From: JBMTVT01 sp049451635
GTDB taxonomy: Bacteria > Bacteroidota > Bacteroidia > Flavobacteriales > Flavobacteriaceae
DNA: 18,758 nt
Assembly (NCBI GenBank): GCA_049451635.1
Contig: JBMTVT010000044.1
Span: 1 to 18,758, forward strand
Direction of reading: 5' to 3'
Position numbers and translations under genes: made by a program. Numbering within the stretch: position 1 is the first letter of the stretch; the number at the start of each line of letters is the position of its first letter. This document shows positions 15,067-18,758 of this stretch, in pieces. The notes beneath the pieces are model-generated. The model searched no databases and was not told where the DNA came from. It was given only the letters and a program-made list of their open reading frames with translations.

Positions 15067-16345
15067 ATGAACATACCCAGAACAAGTTTTCCCAAAGTCG
15101 TTATTATTGGAGGTGGTTTTGCAGGTGTTGATTTAGCCAAAAAATTGTCAAAACAAGAGGTGCAAGTGGTGCTTTTATATAAGAATAATTACCATACCAT
15201 TCAACCTTTACTATATCAAGTATCTACAGGTGGATTAGAGCCAGATTCAATAGCATACCCAATTAGAAAAATATTAAAGGATTTTCCTAATTTTTATTTC
15301 AGATTGGCCAATGTAATTGAAATTGATACAGAAAAGAACAAGGTAATCACTGATATAGGAAATCTTAAGTTTGATTATTTGGTAATAGCTTCAGTTTCTG
15401 AAACCAATTATTTAGGTAATTCTGAAATTGAGAAGCATAGTATGGCTATGAAAACCATACCACAATCTTTAAGCCTTAGAAGCTTAATTCTGGAAAATTT
15501 TGAAGATGCTTTACTAACTTCAGATTTAAATGAGCGTAATGCACTCATGAATTTTGTTATAGTTGGCGGTGGCCAACAGGAGTGGAACTTGCAGGAGATT
15601 TAGCCGAAATTAAGAAAGGTATTTTGCCAAAGGATTATCCAGATTTGGATACACGATTGGCACAAATACATATCGTAAAATCCAGTGATTGTATTTTAAA
15701 AGGCATGAGCGAACAGGCTTCAAAAAAAGCTGAGGATTTTCTCGAAAAGGTGGGTGTAAATATTTGGAAGAATGTAAGAGTGACAGGTTATGATGGCAAA
15801 ACGGTAACAACAAACACCGATTTAACTTTTGAAATAGCAACGGTTGTATGGGCAGCAGCTGTAAAAGGTAAAACCATAAAAGGTCTTGATGCTGAAGATT
15901 GTATAACTAGAGGGAATAGAATTTTAGTTAACGAGTTCAATCAAGTAAAAGGATATAGTCACATTTTTGCAGTTGGGGATATTGCATGTATGGCAGGCAA
16001 AGAATTTTCTGATGGATTTCCTATGATGGCATAACCTGCAATTCAACAAGGCAAGTAGCTTGGTGATAATTTATTGCGATTAATTGAGGGAAAACTTATG
16101 CAATCTTTTGTTTACAAAGATAAAGGAGCCATGGCTACCATTGTTAGAAATAAAGCGGTAGTAGATTAAAAAAAAACTGGAAATTTCAAGGAGTTTTTGC
16201 TCGGTTTGTTAGGATGTTTGTGCACCTATTTTTCTTTATAGGTTTTAGAAACCGTATGGTGGTTTTTGTAAATTGGGTTTATAATTATGTTCGTTTTGAT
16301 AGGGAAGCCCGATTGATAATTCGCCCATTTAAAAAGAAACTTTAA
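15067..16345 (+). pseudogene. ndh: NADH dehydrogenase type II (Ndh-like), multiply disrupted
   Basis: Read across its frames, this region encodes a roughly 425-residue FAD-dependent NADH:quinone oxidoreductase, from MNIPRTSFPKVVIIGGGFAG to a C-terminus ending in RLIIRPFKKKL. Four lesions break it. One C is missing at 15573-15574, where GGC-CAACAGG should read GGC-CCA-ACA-GG to give GGGPTGVEL. A CAA-to-TAA stop lies at 16032-16034 (in MMAQPAIQQ). A TAG lies at 16056-16058, where Leu is expected. A frame change occurs at the A9 run 16168-16176 (VVD-LKNWKFQG). Residue changes at conserved sites add to this: Tyr38 replaces the acidic FAD-ribose ligand (VLLYKNNYH), and Val110 replaces Gly in the IASGSE motif. 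The start at 15067 matches homologues better than an upstream ATG at 15040. The region is non-functional; an intact ndh may exist elsewhere. Confidence 0.92.
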
Positions 16346-16436
16346 ACATATACATTAAATATATTTTTTTAATTTATTGTTTTTCAGTTATTTTATTTAT
16401 CTTAAGTGGATACAAACCAACTAAAATTTTTTAAAA

Positions 16437-17369
16437 ATGAAAAAACATGTAATTATTTTAATGATGATATCATCTATCATCATGTATTCACAAACAAAAA
16501 AAAATGGAACCGTTTATAATGAGCATCCTGCGATTAATGCAGTAGAATCCATGATGCAAGCCTATTTTTCTGGAGACACAGATAAAGTTGCCAGTTATTT
16601 AGCTGATGATTTTAAATCTTATCAAGGAACAAGTCTTAATAAGGATGATAAAGGCAGGGACAAGGAATGGTTTTTAGGAAGTGCTAAGTGGGTAAAAGAA
16701 AATTTGTCTTATGTAACTTATAAAAGAACATCTGGAGCTTATCCGGATGCTATCGAGTATAAAGGTGATTCCGGATTGTGGGTGCAAACTTGGGACCATT
16801 TAAAAGCTATTGATAACAATACAGGCGTTAAACTGGATATGCCAATACATCGTCTTTATAAAATGTCAAGTGACAATAAAATTAAAACCATGATCACTTA
16901 TGATAATGATTTACCATGGGCAGAAATGAGAAGAAGTTTTGCACCACGAACAAATGGTACAATTTATAACAACCATGATAATATAAATACAGTCAGATTA
17001 GTAGTGGGAGCACTAGAAAACGGTGATGCTGACAAGGCCTTTTCTTATTTTACGGAAAATGCAACTTTCACAAATTTAGACATGGCTGATGGGGAGTCTA
17101 ATACCCTTGCACAAGAAAAGGCAGGATTTTTGGATATGCTTAAAAATTGGACGATTGAAAGTATTGATGTTCAAGGGTACCCTGATTATTTAGAATATGA
17201 AATGGGTAATGCTAAAGTTGTTCAATCATGGTGGATAATAAGAATGGCAAGAAAATCTGATGGCAAAAAAGTAAAACTACCTGTTATGCTTATTCACGAT
17301 TTTAATGACGAGGGTATGATAATAAGAGAAGCTGGGTATTATACATTGGCTGCTTTAAACGTTAAATAA
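16437..17369 (+). CDS. Secreted protein with two tandem NTF2/SnoaL-like domains
   Basis: This 310-residue protein has a signal peptide (about 1-18, SIIMYSQ). It then consists of two related domains, about 23-160 and 173-310. Each begins with an NGT(V/I)YN-H motif (residues 23 and 173, exactly 150 apart), then a helix and a segment of the form GD-DKA-SY---NATF. Each also ends alike, with a VQ-W strand, a KV or GVKL turn and a closing beta pair. This is the cone fold of NTF2/SnoaL proteins, which bind or turn over small hydrophobic molecules. No clear catalytic dyad can be assigned by eye. It is monocistronic, with a strong terminator after it. A weak promoter candidate is TTG at 16377-16379 with TATCTTAA at 16398-16405. 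The role is unknown. Confidence 0.85.
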   Translation: MKKHVIILMMISSIIMYSQTKKNGTVYNEHPAINAVESMMQAYFSGDTDKVASYLADDFKSYQGTSLNKDDKGRDKEWFLGSAKWVKENLSYVTYKRTSGAYPDAIEYKGDSGLWVQTWDHLKAIDNNTGVKLDMPIHRLYKMSSDNKIKTMITYDNDLPWAEMRRSFAPRTNGTIYNNHDNINTVRLVVGALENGDADKAFSYFTENATFTNLDMADGESNTLAQEKAGFLDMLKNWTIESIDVQGYPDYLEYEMGNAKVVQSWWIIRMARKSDGKKVKLPVMLIHDFNDEGMIIREAGYYTLAALNVK

Positions 17370-17387
17370 AGTTAGAATTCAAACATG

Positions 17388-17424
17388 AAAAATGCTTTTA
17401 GAACCTTCTAAAAGCATTTTTTTT
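17388..17424. terminator. Bidirectional terminator after the NTF2-like gene
   Basis: AAAAATGCTTTTAGAA (17388-17403) pairs perfectly with TTCTAAAAGCATTTTT (17406-17421), 16 pairs, and an eight-T run follows. On the other strand the A-run gives a short T-tract, so it may also end the msrB/DUF1572 transcript. Confidence 0.88.
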
Positions 17425-17431
17425 GTTAAAC

Positions 17432-17988
17432 TTATTTTTGTGGTTCCTCGGTAAAATGTCGTTTTCGTTTTTCTTGATCAAACTTTTCTTTGTTGAATTT
17501 TGAAGAATCACCCTTAGGAATTGTTAACGATTGCCATTTTTCACCTTTTATTAGCTTACCTAAAAACACAATTTGCCCAACATGATAGGCATAGTGGGAT
17601 ATTTGTCTATTGATTGCTTCCAACACCGTATGCCTTTATTTCTAATATAAATAATTTTTTCTAAAACATTATATTTTAATGACTTAATAGCGGTAAATAA
17701 ACATTCCCAACCTCTATTACATTCATGATTAAGTTCTTTTTTTGAAGTATATGAATCTTCAAATTCTTCATCACGCTCTCTCCATGTTTTTTCACCATCT
17801 TCGGTTAAAAAATTAGTCCATCTACTTAACATGTTGCCAACCATGTGTTTAATAATTATGGATATGCTATTTGCATCTTCATAACTTTGCCATGAAAGTT
17901 CCTCAAAACTGAGTTGCTCAAAAGTTTTATCACCTAAACTTTTGTAGTATTCAATTTGTTTAATGATACTAGTTAGGTAGCTTTCCAT
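17432..17988 (-). pseudogene. DUF1572 (DinB-like) protein, single-base frameshift
   Basis: Two frames together encode a roughly 185-residue DUF1572 protein. The first (17988 to about 17633) runs from MESYLTSIIKQIEYYKSLGD to YIRNKG. The second (about 17632 to 17432) carries on with HTVLEAINRQISHYAYHVGQ and ends FTEEPQK. One base is missing near 17632/17633, since GG-CAT-ACG should read GGN-CAT-ACG to give the family's KGHTVLEA sequence. DUF1572 members are four-helix DinB-like proteins with metal-binding His. Here His48 and the later GHT and HYAYH histidines are all preserved across both frames. It follows msrB after 15 bases and is probably cotranscribed. The rest of the sequence shows no decay, so the lesion is either recent or an assembly error. 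Confidence 0.85.
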
Positions 17989-18002
17989 TTAAGAAATGGA
18001 AA
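17982..18002. repeat. Perfect inverted repeat over the DUF1572 start codon
   Basis: TTTCCATTT (17982-17990) and AAATGGAAA (17994-18002) form a 9-pair hairpin with an AAG loop. On the minus transcript it covers the spacer between msrB and the DUF1572 ATG (17986-17988), which lies in one arm. It could limit translation or be a 3' end signal for msrB, but no T-run follows it in the msrB direction. Confidence 0.5.
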
Positions 18003-18003
18003 T

Positions 18004-18486
18004 TTATTTTTTTGGAATAAATTTTAAAGAAACTCCGTTAATGCAATGGCGCTTTCCAGTTGTTTCTCTTGGTCCGTCATTAAAAACATGGCCTAAATGT
18101 CCACCACAAGTTGCACAATGTTCCTCGGTTCTGGCATAGCCTAAATCATAATCAGTAGAAAAAGCAATGTTTCCTTCAATTTCTCTATCAAAACTTGGCC
18201 AACCTGTACCGGAATCAAATTTATGTTCGCTTTTAAACAATGGGGTTTCACATGCTTTACATACATAGATGCCTGCTTCATAATTTTTGTTTAAAGGGCT
18301 GGAAAAAGCACGTTCGGTTCCAGCTTTTCTTAAAACATAAAATTCTTTATCGGATAGTTGAGCTTTCCATTTAGCTTCTGTTTTGATCACTTTGAAATTT
18401 TCAGGGTTGTCTTGTTTTTTCTTTTGAGCTGAAGAGTTGCAGTTAAAAAGAAAAAGCAATGTAAGTATAGGTAGTATTTTGTTCAT
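18004..18486 (-). CDS. msrB: Peptide-methionine (R)-S-oxide reductase, lipoprotein form
   Basis: This 160-residue MsrB reduces R-methionine sulfoxide in oxidised proteins. Structural zinc cysteines are Cys76 and Cys79 (CKAC) and Cys124 and Cys127 (CATC). The GWPSF signature is at 95-99, and the catalytic Cys148 lies in GKRHCINGVSL. The first 20 residues form a lipoprotein signal with a plausible lipobox ending at Cys16 (LFLFNC), so the enzyme is probably membrane-anchored and repairs periplasmic or outer-membrane proteins, in contrast with the cytosolic form. The DUF1572 gene follows after 15 bases. No msrA is adjacent. No good promoter box was found in 18487-18560. Confidence 0.95.
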   Translation of the reverse strand: MNKILPILTLLFLFNCNSSAQKKKQDNPENFKVIKTEAKWKAQLSDKEFYVLRKAGTERAFSSPLNKNYEAGIYVCKACETPLFKSEHKFDSGTGWPSFDREIEGNIAFSTDYDLGYARTEEHCATCGGHLGHVFNDGPRETTGKRHCINGVSLKFIPKK

Positions 18487-18650
18487 AATATTATTTTTGG
18501 TTTTGTCGCTGGTGAATTGAAGACATTACAATTAAAAATTAAATTTAATTGTTTAGTGCCTTATGTAAAAAAAAAATAAGGACATAGGTAAAATTAAAAG
18601 GAACGATTTTTGTGTTTTTATAATTGAATAAAATTTTTAGAGGTCAGTAA

Positions 18651-18758
18651 TTAGCTGCATATAATTTCGCTTTGATATATTTTATCACTGTTGACCATTT
18701 TAGTTTTTCTTTGCGTCATAACTGCGGCCAACCTTGTTCTGCTCATACCTGCCAAGTA
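18651..18758 (-). other. Possible 3' end of a minus-strand gene at the window edge
   Basis: A minus-strand frame runs from the edge to a TAA at 18651-18653 and encodes 35 residues, starting YLAGMSRTRLAAVMTQ. The MSRTRLA stretch could be part of a helix-turn-helix of the Crp/AraC kind. A second minus-strand frame (LGRYEQNKVGRSYDAKKN, ending at a TAA) is just as plausible by eye, and the region may simply be coding in that frame or be decayed. No family can be assigned. The bases 18487-18650 before it hold no recognisable signal apart from the likely msrB leader. Confidence 0.22.

Noticed and set aside
15067..16345. Programmed ribosomal frameshifting as an explanation for the split ndh frames
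   Set aside because: Two in-frame nonsense codons and substitutions at FAD-binding positions exist besides the frameshifts, and the first shift has no slippery heptamer, so decay is the simpler reading.
1..18758. CRISPR array, tRNA, rRNA, toxin-antitoxin or defence cluster
   Set aside because: No regularly spaced direct repeats, no cloverleaf or rRNA signature, and no recognised toxin, nuclease-ATPase or transposase gene were seen when reading both strands.

Overview
The window is AT-rich (roughly one third G+C by eye) and reads as a member of the Bacteroidota, very probably family Flavobacteriaceae. The evidence is a TonB-dependent receptor with an N-terminal carboxypeptidase-regulatory-like domain, a type IX secretion (T9SS) C-terminal sorting domain, a CCC-motif/DUF2752 gene pair, a DUF2027-Smr protein, promoters of the Bacteroidota type (TTG, about 19 bases, TAnnTTTG), and a zapA - 6S RNA - rny order. 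The genus cannot be told from the sequence alone.

Layout. 1-66: end of an unidentified membrane protein. 78-680 (-): DUF2752 protein followed by a CCC-motif membrane protein. 751-1435 (-): decayed C-terminal remnant of a T9SS-sorted surface protein. 1634-2391 (+): small two-helix membrane protein and a DUF2027-Smr protein. 2384-3283 (-): lipoprotein with calcium-binding thrombospondin-3-like repeats, convergent with the Smr gene. 3402-4544 (+): cysteine desulfurase. 4541-8704 (-): M23 peptidase then TonB-dependent receptor, convergent with the desulfurase. 8826-11279 (+): a promoter, a small coiled-coil protein, zapA, a 6S RNA and rny (RNase Y). 11356-12252 (-): XerD-type recombinase. 12415-13482 (+): outer-membrane beta-barrel protein and aroQ, each with its own terminator. 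13584-14960 (-): lpdA. 15067-16345 (+): ndh pseudogene with several lesions. 16437-17369 (+): secreted protein with two NTF2-like domains. 17432-18486 (-): msrB and a frameshifted DUF1572/DinB-like gene. 18651-18758: possible gene end at the window edge. No stretch longer than 300 bases lacks a gene, a pseudogene or an RNA. The longer spacers (1436-1633, 8705-8880, 12253-12414, 18487-18650) hold promoters or nothing I can recognise.

Most of the window is housekeeping chromosome: cell division (ZapA and a ZapB-like coiled coil), RNA turnover and global transcription control (RNase Y, 6S RNA), chromosome-dimer resolution (XerD), the shikimate pathway (AroQ), 2-oxoacid dehydrogenase complexes (LpdA), cysteine desulfuration and envelope functions. 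The striking feature is three broken genes in under 19 kb: the T9SS remnant, ndh and DUF1572. The ndh decay (two frameshifts, two nonsense codons and loss of cofactor-binding residues) looks like true loss of function. The single-base DUF1572 lesion could still be an assembly error.

I found no CRISPR array, tRNA, rRNA, transposase or defence-type cluster, and nothing that I would call a new multi-gene system. The most informative non-coding element is the 6S RNA, supported by a 13-pair closing helix and three further nested helices.
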